A stretch of DNA of 39,360 bases from contig CANQBK010000011.1 of NCBI GenBank assembly GCA_947589485.1, positions 1-39,360 of the forward strand. Direction: 5' to 3'. Both the position numbers and the translations under genes were made by a program. The notes beneath the pieces are model-generated. The model searched no databases and was not told the DNA's origin. It saw nothing but the letters and a program-made list of their open reading frames with translations. Within the stretch, counting starts at the first letter, position 1; every line of letters starts with the position of its first letter. This DNA is from an uncultured Clostridia bacterium (lineage in GTDB: Bacteria > Bacillota > Clostridia > Oscillospirales > Acutalibacteraceae). Shown one piece after another: positions 26,850 through 33,878 of this stretch.

Positions 26850-27707
26850 TTACCGTACCGAATCAACGGCAAAGGGAACCGTGCAAACCACAAAATAAAT
26901 AACATAAAAAAATATGTAAGGACCGCCAAATTCCAAATTGCTTATATAAGGGAAGTAATCGAACGACAGAAAACCGACAGCCCCTCCAAAAATCATCAGT
27001 GAATCACATATAAGAATAAAAAGCAAAACAAAAAAATCCCGTTTTTCAAAACGGAACAAAGAAAAAGATGTTCTGTGAGGAAGTCCGTATCCTCTGCTTT
27101 TCATAGAGTCCGCCGTCTCTATTGAACTCTCTGCGGACCATCGAATCATAGACGAAAAAATAACTGCGGCATTTGAAATACGCCTTAAAGCGTTCCCGTC
27201 AGTAATGTCACGCCCTATACAGCGGCGTGCATTTCTCACCTGCTTAAAACGAAGTGAAAATCTCGGTATAAAACGAAGTATCATAGATATTAAAAGCCCT
27301 AAACGGGGTGCGGCTCTGCCGAACAGATATATTACACGGTCGGACGTCATAATTACCTGAAGGGACAGACACCACATTATGACAGCCGAAAGCATAAAAG
27401 CGGATACAGCACCGTACACGACAGATTCGGCGGTTAAAGGATTGCCGTCCGGAAGATAAGCAAGTACAGTTACACCTGCGTGGTTAAACAGCGGGTTTAT
27501 GGCGGTTATAAGCAAAAATACCGGCAGCATATAAAAAAAGGCACTGCGAAACGCTTTTCTGCCGCAAACACGGTATGAATACAAAAGTGAAACACATACG
27601 GATATTAGCAAAAAAACAGGCTGCCGCACAAACACGGTAACAGCCGTCACCGAAAAAAAATAAACAAATTGTGTTACGGGATGATAACACGAAAATTTAC
27701 TTTTCAT
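26850..27707 (-). CDS. ecfT: ECF transporter T component
   Basis: 285 aa membrane scaffold that couples the ATPases to the S component. Several hydrophobic helices. The cytoplasmic coupling segment contains LRFIPRFSLRFKQVRNARR and the EcfT-type MKSRGYG motif, equivalent to the x-Arg-Gly signature that contacts the ATPases. The start at MKSKFSCYHP has GGAGGG 6 nt upstream and overlaps the upstream DUF4430 gene by 4 nt (ATGA); a longer in-frame reading is only the overlap. A 90-nt gap without a terminator leads to the fused ECF gene. Confidence 0.92.
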   Translation of the reverse strand: MKSKFSCYHPVTQFVYFFSVTAVTVFVRQPVFLLISVCVSLLYSYRVCGRKAFRSAFFYMLPVFLLITAINPLFNHAGVTVLAYLPDGNPLTAESVVYGAVSAFMLSAVIMWCLSLQVIMTSDRVIYLFGRAAPRLGLLISMILRFIPRFSLRFKQVRNARRCIGRDITDGNALRRISNAAVIFSSMIRWSAESSIETADSMKSRGYGLPHRTSFSLFRFEKRDFFVLLFILICDSLMIFGGAVGFLSFDYFPYISNLEFGGPYIFFYVIYFVVCTVPFAVDSVR

Positions 27708-28672
27708 TGACTGCCCTCCGCTGCGTTTTTGTTTCCGACATCTCTGCCAAGGTCGCAGGTATAGTGCCATTCTATTTTATCGCCGTTTTTTAGTTTTATC
27801 TCTGAACAGGAAACGCTTTTAAAGTTCCCGTTAACGCTGTACACCCAACCCGAAGCACTGCCGCAGTCAAATTGATACAGATTGTTTATACCCTCTATAT
27901 ACGCACTGTTATAAGCAGGCGTGATTGAAAATTCAAACGGAATCTTCATCTCGGCGCAAATTCTTTTTGTAACGTCAAACACGCTTTCGCCGTCACTGAA
28001 ATCTATATTTGCATCTTGCATAATTATACCGTCGGACGGCTGTACGGATTTTTTGGATTTGGAAAGCATATCATTATTTAGGGCGTTTACGCAGGATATG
28101 GAAACGGTACATACAAAATCATTTTCCCGATTTGGCGCCGACGCGGAACTGTCCGCAGATGAAAATACCGAGCCTGTACTTTCCGTCGCAGATGTGTTGT
28201 TATCGTCGGACGGCAATGGTACACTTGACGGACTTTCATTTACCTTTTGAGGGGTACTGCCGATGCTTTCGGAGCTTGTGACGTGTGTTTCGATAACCTC
28301 CGAATTTTCACCGTTCTGTACTTGTGATACGTTTCCTACCCCACTGTTCGGTACAGACGATTCAAAGCTGTTTTGGACATCGGACGCTTTAACGGATACG
28401 GAAGATTTTTCAGATTCGGACGGCTTGCCGGATATATTTGCAGATTCATCACTGTCAGTTTTTACGGGACTTTCGGGCGGTTCGGACGGTTCCGACAAGT
28501 CCTTTCGGCTTTGACCGTCAGAGATGCTTAAACTTTTTTCCTGCACCGAACTCCCGTTTGTCACGGACGGGGGTTCGGCAAGGAAAAATGCCGAAGCAAG
28601 CGATACCAAAACGACAGCGGAAATTATAACGGCATTTTTGTATTTTTTCAGCCACTCGACCATTTTCCCCAC
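27704..28672 (-). CDS. Membrane-anchored DUF4430 (transcobalamin beta-domain-like) protein
   Basis: 322 aa. A short basic N-terminus and one membrane helix (about 13-31) serve as signal anchor. Then comes a Ser/Pro/Glu-rich, low-complexity spacer of roughly 150 residues that would cross the cell wall, and a C-terminal DUF4430 domain (about 188-316) with FDVTKRICAEM, GSASGWVYSVNGNFK and IEWHYTCDLGRDVG. DUF4430 is related to the C-terminal beta domain of transcobalamin/intrinsic factor, which caps bound B12. With the riboswitch and ECF genes this suggests a B12-binding surface protein. The start is uncertain: GTG 28672 or ATG 28663. It overlaps ecfT by 4 nt. Confidence 0.8.
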   Translation of the reverse strand: MGKMVEWLKKYKNAVIISAVVLVSLASAFFLAEPPSVTNGSSVQEKSLSISDGQSRKDLSEPSEPPESPVKTDSDESANISGKPSESEKSSVSVKASDVQNSFESSVPNSGVGNVSQVQNGENSEVIETHVTSSESIGSTPQKVNESPSSVPLPSDDNNTSATESTGSVFSSADSSASAPNRENDFVCTVSISCVNALNNDMLSKSKKSVQPSDGIIMQDANIDFSDGESVFDVTKRICAEMKIPFEFSITPAYNSAYIEGINNLYQFDCGSASGWVYSVNGNFKSVSCSEIKLKNGDKIEWHYTCDLGRDVGNKNAAEGSQ

Positions 28673-28693
28673 CCTATCCCAAATTTTATTAAA

Positions 28694-30844
28694 TCATTTC
28701 TTTGTTTTTCTCAACCGCACGGATTTTGATTTAACCATTATAATCATATAAACCGAGGCTGACAACATCATAACAGAAAATACTGCAACATAGGCAGTTT
28801 GTTGTGTGTCGCCTGTATTTACGATATTTTCTGTCACTCCAACAGAAGATGACGTCTGAACTGTTTTTTCGCTCGTTTCGGATACAACGGTAGTTTTCGG
28901 CGGTACCGACGATTCATTTTGAGCAAGGTCTTTTACACTTTCGGATTTGGAGCTTTGCGTGTTTCCTTTATCAAATGTAACGTCGCTCATATCATATAGT
29001 GAAGTATAACCGTTAGTTTGACGGTAAAGCGCCGTCACCGCAAGGTATCCTTGAACCGTAGACAATGTATTTGCTTCTCCTTTTGCCGTATGGGAAAAAT
29101 ATACATCGTCCGCAATAAAACCGCACAACCCGTCAAGAACCGTATTTCCGTCTTTAACAAATCGCATATCCGTATAAATATCAATATTAAGTGAAGTAAG
29201 GGCTATAATTGCCTGTGCCGTGCTTTCGGCATTTGACGTACCAAACGACGAAAACGAACCGTCATTGTTCTGAACCCCCGAAAGATATAACAGAGCTTTA
29301 TCAACAGCCTGCTTTACCTTTTCTTCACTGCTGTAATAAGGCGCAAGCGCCTGTAATGCTATGCTTGTAACATCGGCGTCCGATTGGTCACCGAATATAG
29401 TCCAACCGCCGTCATCAAGCTGTGCGGACAATATTGAATTTATGTAATTTTCTTTTATCTGACCGCCGTTTTCTTCTTCGGCACAATAATTATGGCTGTC
29501 TATTGCAATAAGCGCATAAATAATGCCGTTTATTCCCTGTTTGCCGACATAATCGGCATCGTAAAGAGGTTCGACAAGGTTGTAACCGTCTATGTCCGTA
29601 GGGTCAACACCTACCGCAGTAAGAGCAAGAACCATTTTTGAATTGTCCGTCGATAGTGTACTGCTGAGCTTTGAACTTCCTACGCTGTTGACATATTTTT
29701 TGACGCTTCCTGCATATTCTTTCTTTACCTCTTCCGAAAGCAGGTTGTATCTTGAAAGCGTAATAATCTGCCATTCGTTCCCCACACTGCCCGTATTTGG
29801 ATAAACCGTGTCAAATATATTTTTCATTTCGGATTCCGAACCGATTATATTTACGCTGTTGCCGTCAGCATCGGTATATTTTTTTTCGGCGTTTAAGAGC
29901 TTTTCGTAATTTGTGACCATATACTTCTGTTCGGAGGACAGAGCGTCATACGCTTTCCTGACAGCCTTTACCTTTTGTAAGTCGGTATCTTCATTGTCTA
30001 ACGAATCTATTTGGCTTATGACGCTCTGTACATCGGTATCAATGGAAGGTGCCGGAGAATTTACCGATATTTTGTATACCGTTTCGGAAACGCCGTCCGG
30101 TACATAGCTCATCCACAATGAATTTGCAACTCCGACGTAAATAATATCACCGTCGTTAACGGGGATACTCTCACCGAACTTATAATCTTTTCCCTGCTCC
30201 GCCGGAGTATAATCATTTTTGTATATTTTTGTGCGAAACGCTTTATTCAGCGTTTGGGGATAAATGCTTATTTCAGACGTATCCTCCTCAAGCGAAAGCG
30301 TATATGTTGTGTTGCCGGCGGAAAAGTCCGGCGATAAAGTACCTCCGTGAATCGTCAATGACGAAAGCGAGGTATCCGTTCCCGACCAGTCATAGCCTAA
30401 ATCCGCACCCCAATCGCAGCTATAACTAAAACAGATTTCATCTCCGTCCTCCAGCTTTCCGGAGCTTACGGTAAACGACGAAAGTGCATCATCTACTATC
30501 CAATCATCGAGCGACGCCATCCAACCGCCCATACTTCCCCCGTCAGACGCATCAAGACCATTGACCGAGCTTATGTATCCCGAATCAGCGCCCACACATT
30601 CGTATCCGTTTTTTTCTATTGCGCTTACAAGAATGTTAAAGGCGTTTGAGCTTTCGTCAATCGGGACTGATTCATCAATAAGAACACCATCCCAATCCGC
30701 ACCGTCAGACACGGAAAAGGTGTCATTCCTGACAATTACCCTGACCTTTCCGCTGTTTTTTGCCGCCCATACCGACATAGGAAACATTGAAACCAGTATG
30801 CTCGCTCCCGCTGCCGCAGACATCAGCCTTAAGAATTTCTTCAT
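28694..30844 (-). CDS. Surface protein with DUF4430 and prenyltransferase-like alpha/alpha toroid domains
   Basis: 716 aa. Signal peptide (1-27, cleavage near VWAA); DUF4430 beta domain (33-150, GGSMGGWMASLDDW and SYSCDWGADLG); cadherin-like beta-sandwich (158-262); helical linker (268-330); alpha/alpha toroid (about 345-612) with prenyltransferase/terpene-cyclase-type repeats AQLDDGGWTI and VQNNDGSFSSF; Ser/Thr-rich stalk (625-672); NTGDT followed by a membrane helix (683-704) and basic tail, like a degenerate sorting signal. Intrinsic factor and transcobalamin consist of the same two folds in the opposite order. I infer B12 binding at the cell surface; enzyme activity is unlikely in this setting. 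ATG overlaps the upstream small gene by 4 nt. Confidence 0.85.
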   Translation of the reverse strand: MKKFLRLMSAAAGASILVSMFPMSVWAAKNSGKVRVIVRNDTFSVSDGADWDGVLIDESVPIDESSNAFNILVSAIEKNGYECVGADSGYISSVNGLDASDGGSMGGWMASLDDWIVDDALSSFTVSSGKLEDGDEICFSYSCDWGADLGYDWSGTDTSLSSLTIHGGTLSPDFSAGNTTYTLSLEEDTSEISIYPQTLNKAFRTKIYKNDYTPAEQGKDYKFGESIPVNDGDIIYVGVANSLWMSYVPDGVSETVYKISVNSPAPSIDTDVQSVISQIDSLDNEDTDLQKVKAVRKAYDALSSEQKYMVTNYEKLLNAEKKYTDADGNSVNIIGSESEMKNIFDTVYPNTGSVGNEWQIITLSRYNLLSEEVKKEYAGSVKKYVNSVGSSKLSSTLSTDNSKMVLALTAVGVDPTDIDGYNLVEPLYDADYVGKQGINGIIYALIAIDSHNYCAEEENGGQIKENYINSILSAQLDDGGWTIFGDQSDADVTSIALQALAPYYSSEEKVKQAVDKALLYLSGVQNNDGSFSSFGTSNAESTAQAIIALTSLNIDIYTDMRFVKDGNTVLDGLCGFIADDVYFSHTAKGEANTLSTVQGYLAVTALYRQTNGYTSLYDMSDVTFDKGNTQSSKSESVKDLAQNESSVPPKTTVVSETSEKTVQTSSSVGVTENIVNTGDTQQTAYVAVFSVMMLSASVYMIIMVKSKSVRLRKTKK

Positions 30845-31122
30845 TTTTTATTTTCCTCCGTTATTTTTGAGAAATCCTTTTTCATAGTTTTCCGCAATTT
30901 TCTGCTGCGTTCTCTTTTCAGTTTTGATTTTTGCTTTGACGAAATTTTTGGCGGCGTTTTAAGTCCTGCCGCCTCCAACGCTCTTGGCCATGCTCCCAGT
31001 TTTTGTTTGATAAAACATACGTCATCGGGAGAAAAGTCACTTCTTTTCGGAAGTGTTCCCAGTTCATTTGCTCTGCTTCTCAGCAGATTTAAGGCACGCT
31101 GTCTTTTTTCGTCGCTGTTCAT
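30841..31122 (-). CDS. Small basic HNH_repeat-type protein
   Basis: 93 aa, first gene behind the riboswitch. Residues 16-57 match the homing-endonuclease-associated repeat (HNH_repeat): LGTLPKRSDF, then QKLGAWPRALEAAGL. The C-terminal third (58-93) is Lys/Arg-rich (KQKSKLKRERSRKLRK). There is no nuclease motif, so a small DNA- or RNA-binding protein is more likely than an endonuclease. The start MNSDEKRQ has GGAG 8 nt upstream; longer in-frame reading runs into the terminator and riboswitch and is rejected. It ends in an ATGA overlap with the next gene, so the two are translationally coupled. Role in B12 uptake unknown. Confidence 0.72.
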   Translation of the reverse strand: MNSDEKRQRALNLLRSRANELGTLPKRSDFSPDDVCFIKQKLGAWPRALEAAGLKTPPKISSKQKSKLKRERSRKLRKTMKKDFSKITEENKK

Positions 31123-31139
31123 AATCAAAACTCCAATTA

Positions 31140-31168
31140 AAAAGGCTTTCTCTGTATTTAACAAAGAA
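31140..31168 (-). terminator. Riboswitch-controlled terminator
   Basis: 10-bp stem with one G-U pair (CTTTCTTTGT with ACAGAGAAAG on the minus strand), 5-nt loop, followed by CCTTTTTAA, 20 nt before the first ATG of the B12 operon. Its position between the riboswitch and the first gene fits a transcription-terminating expression platform. Confidence 0.7.
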
Positions 31169-31261
31169 AGCACAACAGATTTTTGCAACCGGAACAATAT
31201 AGAGGCACTCAAAGCGCATAACGATACAGACACGGCTGAAAATCGGTTGCACTTCTTCTTC

Positions 31262-31430
31262 GTCCAAGATTGCGTTACCGCAAAATGCGGGAGTATTCCG
31301 ACTTGCGGCAACGCCGCTCACGGTAATGACGGTTGCTCCGGATTTTCACCGGATTCCCAATTACACGGGACAATATATCCGCCGCTGTACCGCGCAAGAA
31401 CGGACACATCCCGTAACCGCATATTGCTTT
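31262..31430 (-). promoter_or_regulatory. Cobalamin riboswitch
   Basis: On the minus strand the core shows GGGAATCCGGTGAAAATCCG (about 31338-31357), a close match to the cobalamin riboswitch core. GCAACCGTCA follows, and then the B12-box-like GCAAGTCGGAATACTCCCGC (about 31288-31307). Closing elements GTTAC (near 31412) and GTAAC (near 31277) could form P1. A CGGTTGC element downstream (31185-31191) could pair either with GCAACCG at 31244-31250 or with GCAACCG in the core (31331-31337), a possible switch to the terminator at 31140-31168. Expected effect: B12 turns off the downstream uptake genes. Confidence 0.9.
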
Positions 31431-31437
31431 AAATATA

Positions 31438-31555
31438 GTGAACTACACATTGTCTAAAATAAATGGACTTCCTGCTTCATCGACCTCGTAAACCTACTAT
31501 CTCCACAGGCGTTAATTCGGATAGTCCCTGCCCTATAATCTACCCGTAAACTATA
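31438..31555 (-). pseudogene. Remnant of an IS200/IS605 tnpB 3' end and right end
   Basis: Minus-strand translation ending at the TAG at 31454-31456 reads DYRAGTIRINACGDS and then SMKQEVHLF, which resembles the C-terminus of TnpB proteins (NACGD, KQE). The nucleotides that follow, up to GTAGTTCAC (31438-31446), look like the conserved right end/omega-RNA part of IS605-type elements. Only about 30 codons remain, with a stop upstream. It lies between the operon promoter and the riboswitch and would be transcribed as part of the 5' leader. Confidence 0.6.
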
Positions 31556-31578
31556 TCAAATTTTCGTATTGATGTCAA
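31550..31578 (-). promoter_or_regulatory. Promoter of the cobalamin operon
   Basis: -35 TTGACA (31573-31578), 17-nt spacer, -10 TATAGT (31550-31555) on the minus strand; predicted start near 31543. The -35 box begins 4 nt after the bofA-like stop codon. The resulting leader to the first ATG is about 420 nt and contains the tnpB remnant, riboswitch and terminator. Confidence 0.75.
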
Positions 31579-31582
31579 GCAA

Positions 31583-31840
31583 TTACATTATAACTTGAAG
31601 CAAAAGCATAGATGTAACACCCGGAATACCGAGAACCGCCGACACCGCAAGTGAAAGCCTGCTTACCGGTATGGAAACAGAAGTAAACGACGCACACACG
31701 TTGACTGCCGCAAGAGCAAGAAGCCCGCATAAAGATGACAGCAGAGCGCTGCGTACAGGATGCGGCGAACGCATTAATTTTTGTATGATAACCAAAACGG
31801 CAAACACGGCTGCGATTATTGCGATAAGTGTGGTGTCCAT
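31583..31840 (-). CDS. BofA-family (pro-sigma-K processing inhibitor) membrane protein
   Basis: 85 aa, two to three hydrophobic segments (4-20, 31-54, 60-84). The C-terminal stretch LAVSAVLGIPGVTSMLLLQ matches the conserved GIPG(V/L)-LLLL end of BofA proteins, and PVSRLSLAV fits the segment before it. In Bacillus, BofA holds the SpoIVFB protease inactive in the forespore outer membrane until sigma-K is needed. Presence suggests a sporulation-capable lineage, though BofA homologues also occur in clostridia with no known sigma-K control. GGAGG lies 9 nt before the ATG but inside a long inverted repeat arm. Confidence 0.72.
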   Translation of the reverse strand: MDTTLIAIIAAVFAVLVIIQKLMRSPHPVRSALLSSLCGLLALAAVNVCASFTSVSIPVSRLSLAVSAVLGIPGVTSMLLLQVIM

Positions 31841-31846
31841 AATACT

Positions 31847-31924
31847 TATCCTCCGTTTTTGTTAATAATTATGCACACAGCAGTAATGTTATGAGTATAT
31901 AATTTTTATAGAAAACGGAGGATA
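31847..31924 (-). promoter_or_regulatory. 13-nt inverted repeat enclosing the bofA ribosome binding site
   Basis: Perfect arms TATCCTCCGTTTT (31847-31859) and AAAACGGAGGATA (31912-31924), 52 nt apart. On the minus-strand transcript the 3' arm contains the GGAGG of the bofA-like gene and the 5' arm contains its exact complement, so a transcript starting upstream (for example from rex) would hide the ribosome binding site. Confidence 0.6.
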
Positions 31925-31972
31925 CCTATTATTTTTCATACAAACTCGCATAACAGTTAACGGGTCGCATTT

Positions 31973-32620
31973 TTAATCCGACGCAACATCGGCATCGGAT
32001 ATTTTATAACACAAAATCATAAGGCTGTCGTTCAGATGTACATTTTCCACTATTATGTCATTATAAAGCAGCGAGAGGTCGTAATGGCTGAAGTTCCAGT
32101 AATTTTTTATTCCAAGATTATAAAGACGTTTTGCAATATCGGGAACCGCATTTTTTGGTACACAGAAAATTGCAACGTCAGTATGATTTTGTTGACAAAA
32201 GCTCTCCAAATCATCAAGGTCGGTCACCTGTATATTGCGTATTGAAGTTCCTATTTTGTTTTTGTCATTATCAAAAATTCCTATCAGCTTAAATCCTCTT
32301 TTTTCAAAGGACATATGTACCGCAACCGCCTTGCCCAGATTGCCCGCACCTATAAGCACTGCCCTGTACAAATGATTCAAACCGAGAATATGCCCTATCT
32401 CATTATACAGTCCCGGCACAGAATAGCCGTAGCCCTGCTGACCAAAACCGCCAAAGCAGTTCAAATCCTGTCTTATTTGAGATGCCGTTAATCTCATCTT
32501 TGCGGAAAGCTCTCTGGAGGAAATTCGGGTAATATCCTTATCCATAAGTTCACCGAGAAAGCGATAATACCGAGGTAATCTTTTGATTACCGGAGCAGAA
32601 ATATTTCCATACTTGTGCAT
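31973..32620 (-). CDS. rex: Redox-sensing transcriptional repressor Rex
   Basis: Senses the NADH/NAD+ ratio and represses fermentation and anaerobic respiration genes when NAD+ is high. About 215 aa. N-terminal winged helix with VIKRLPRYYRFLGEL and LTASQIRQDLNCFGGFGQQGYGY-type sequence (split here for length), then a Rossmann domain with VLIGAGNLGKAVA and a domain-swap C-terminal helix. Two starts are possible: GTG at 32632, with no ribosome binding site, and ATG at 32620 (MHKYGNISAPVIKRLP), which I prefer by family alignment; the site before it is weak. Monocistronic-looking, with a divergent flavin reductase gene upstream. Confidence 0.93.
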   Translation of the reverse strand: MHKYGNISAPVIKRLPRYYRFLGELMDKDITRISSRELSAKMRLTASQIRQDLNCFGGFGQQGYGYSVPGLYNEIGHILGLNHLYRAVLIGAGNLGKAVAVHMSFEKRGFKLIGIFDNDKNKIGTSIRNIQVTDLDDLESFCQQNHTDVAIFCVPKNAVPDIAKRLYNLGIKNYWNFSHYDLSLLYNDIIVENVHLNDSLMILCYKISDADVASD

Positions 32621-32830
32621 TCGCTCAATCACCCGTCTGTCATTGTTAATTTTTTGTCATTGTCATTTATAGTTTAACAGTTTTATTTTAAAATGTAAAG
32701 TGGTAATTTGACATTGATGTACACACAATCAAACGATTTTTGATGCGTAGGCGTTCACCCCGTCCGCGTATGAATACGCTGTCAATATTTTGCAGATTTT
32801 ACCTCGATTTAAAAGTATATATTATTTCAC

Positions 32831-32870
32831 AAAAATACAGTCTTGTATTTTTATTTATACCTGCTATAAT
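32831..32870 (+). promoter_or_regulatory. Promoter with overlapping palindrome, flavin reductase gene
   Basis: -35-like TTGTAT (32843-32848), 16-nt spacer, -10 TATAAT (32865-32870). A perfect 9-nt inverted repeat AAAAATACA/TGTATTTTT (32831-32839, 32844-32852) covers the -35 box and could be an operator. The start point would be near 32877, 43 nt before the ATG. Confidence 0.6.
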
Positions 32871-32919
32871 TATATAAAAGCACAGTCTTTGTAAACATCT
32901 ATGAATCGAGGTAATCATC

Positions 32920-33483
32920 ATGAGAAAAAATCTGAAACTTACAGAGGGAATTTATCCGATGCCCGTATTGATGGTCGCTACCTATAACGAGGACGGAAGC
33001 GTTGATGTTATGAACGCAGCGTGGGGCACAATGCAAGAGCGCGGAACAGTTGCATTAAACCTGACGGAATCTCACAAGACAGTACAGAACATTAAAGCTA
33101 AGGGCGCTTTTACGGTCAGCATTGCCGATGCCGCACATGTGGCTGAAGCGGACTATTTCGGTATTGTTTCCGGTAATAAAGAACCTCACAAATTTGAAAA
33201 AAGCGGACTTACGGCGGAAAAATCATTACTGGTAGACGCACCTGTCATTTTGGAATTTCCGCTCTGCCTTGAGTGTGAATTTATTGAATATCAAGATAAT
33301 GCTTACGGAGTAGGTGTGATTGGCAAGGTCGTGAATGTTACCGCTGATGAAAGCGTTATGATCGGCGATAAAGTTGATATGTCGCTGGTAAACGCCATCG
33401 CCTTTGATCCATATACGCACGGCTATTACAGAGTTGCCGAAAGAGTCGGTGAAGCGTTTAAAGACGGACTAAAGCTGAAATAA
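32920..33483 (+). CDS. Flavin reductase-like (FMN-binding split barrel) protein
   Basis: 187 aa, soluble. It fits the flavin reductase domain family: PMPVLMVATYNEDGSVDVMNAAWG-type opening (residues 14-36), LNLTESHKTVQNIKAKGAF and SGLTAEKSLLVDAP. These proteins bind FMN and may supply reduced flavin or act on small redox substrates; the substrate is unknown. GAGG lies 8 nt before the ATG. A single-gene unit with its own promoter, possible operator and terminator. It is divergent from rex, so redox control is plausible, but I saw no convincing Rex site. Confidence 0.85.
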   Translation: MRKNLKLTEGIYPMPVLMVATYNEDGSVDVMNAAWGTMQERGTVALNLTESHKTVQNIKAKGAFTVSIADAAHVAEADYFGIVSGNKEPHKFEKSGLTAEKSLLVDAPVILEFPLCLECEFIEYQDNAYGVGVIGKVVNVTADESVMIGDKVDMSLVNAIAFDPYTHGYYRVAERVGEAFKDGLKLK

Positions 33484-33504
33484 CTACTCAAAACCGCTAT
33501 TTTT

Positions 33505-33530
33505 ATCCCGCAGAAATGCGGGATATTTTT
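33505..33530 (+). terminator. Terminator of the flavin reductase gene
   Basis: Perfect 8-bp stem ATCCCGCA/TGCGGGAT with GAAA loop, followed by ATTTTTTG, 21 nt after the stop codon. Confidence 0.9.
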
Positions 33531-33632
33531 TGTGTAACGAAAACCCTTAGCTATGAGTAGAAAATAAAAACCTCCGGCGTTATAATAAGTTTGGTCTGCC
33601 AACCAAAGTAAATATAACGAGGAGGTATCGTC

Positions 33633-33840
33633 ATGAAAAGAGACGATATAAGCAGTTTAGCACATTCCAAGTGGAATTTCAAATATCATGTGATGTTTGC
33701 ACCAAAGTACAGGAGAAAGGATATTGTGGAAAACTTAGAAAAAACATGGGAGAAATACTTAGAAAATTATATGAAGAAAAAGAAAGTTTAAATAATCAAG
33801 GCGGAAACTTATCCTGATCATATTAAATTAAAAATAAAAT
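33633..33840 (+). pseudogene. Decayed IS200/IS605 transposase (tnpA, Y1 type)
   Basis: The start is intact, with GGAGG 7 nt upstream and MKRDDISSLAHSKWNFKYH, then VMFAPKYRRKDIV, the N-terminus of Y1 (HUH) transposases. After that the frame shifts: the expected family text continues as GEILRKLYEEKE in a second frame and IIKAETYPDHIK in a third. The reading breaks off just after PDHI, so the conserved HUH histidines and the catalytic Tyr region are lost. The longest open stretch is about 52 codons. Non-functional remnant. The 33545-33632 stretch before it may be its left end. Confidence 0.85.
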
Positions 33841-33878
33841 TTAAGTGAAATATAAGAACTAAATTTTAGTGTAAAGAC

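Noticed and set aside
28263-28514. Plus-strand frame of 83 codons opposite the Ser/Pro-rich spacer of the DUF4430 protein
   Set aside because: Antisense shadow of a low-complexity region; no ribosome binding site and no family resemblance.
28694-30844. Annotation of the toroid protein as a prenyltransferase or squalene cyclase enzyme
   Set aside because: Only the repeat fold matches; the protein is secreted, carries a DUF4430 domain and is riboswitch-linked to B12 transport, so an enzyme of lipid metabolism is unlikely.
31007-31432. Plus- and minus-strand reading frames across the cobalamin riboswitch, including long N-terminal extensions of the HNH_repeat gene
   Set aside because: The conserved riboswitch core and the terminator explain the sequence; only the ATG at 31122 has a proper ribosome binding site.
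32633-32700. Possible Rex operator upstream of rex (TTAACAA half-site)
   Set aside because: Only one half-site matches; the other half is too different from TTGTTAA to claim autoregulation.
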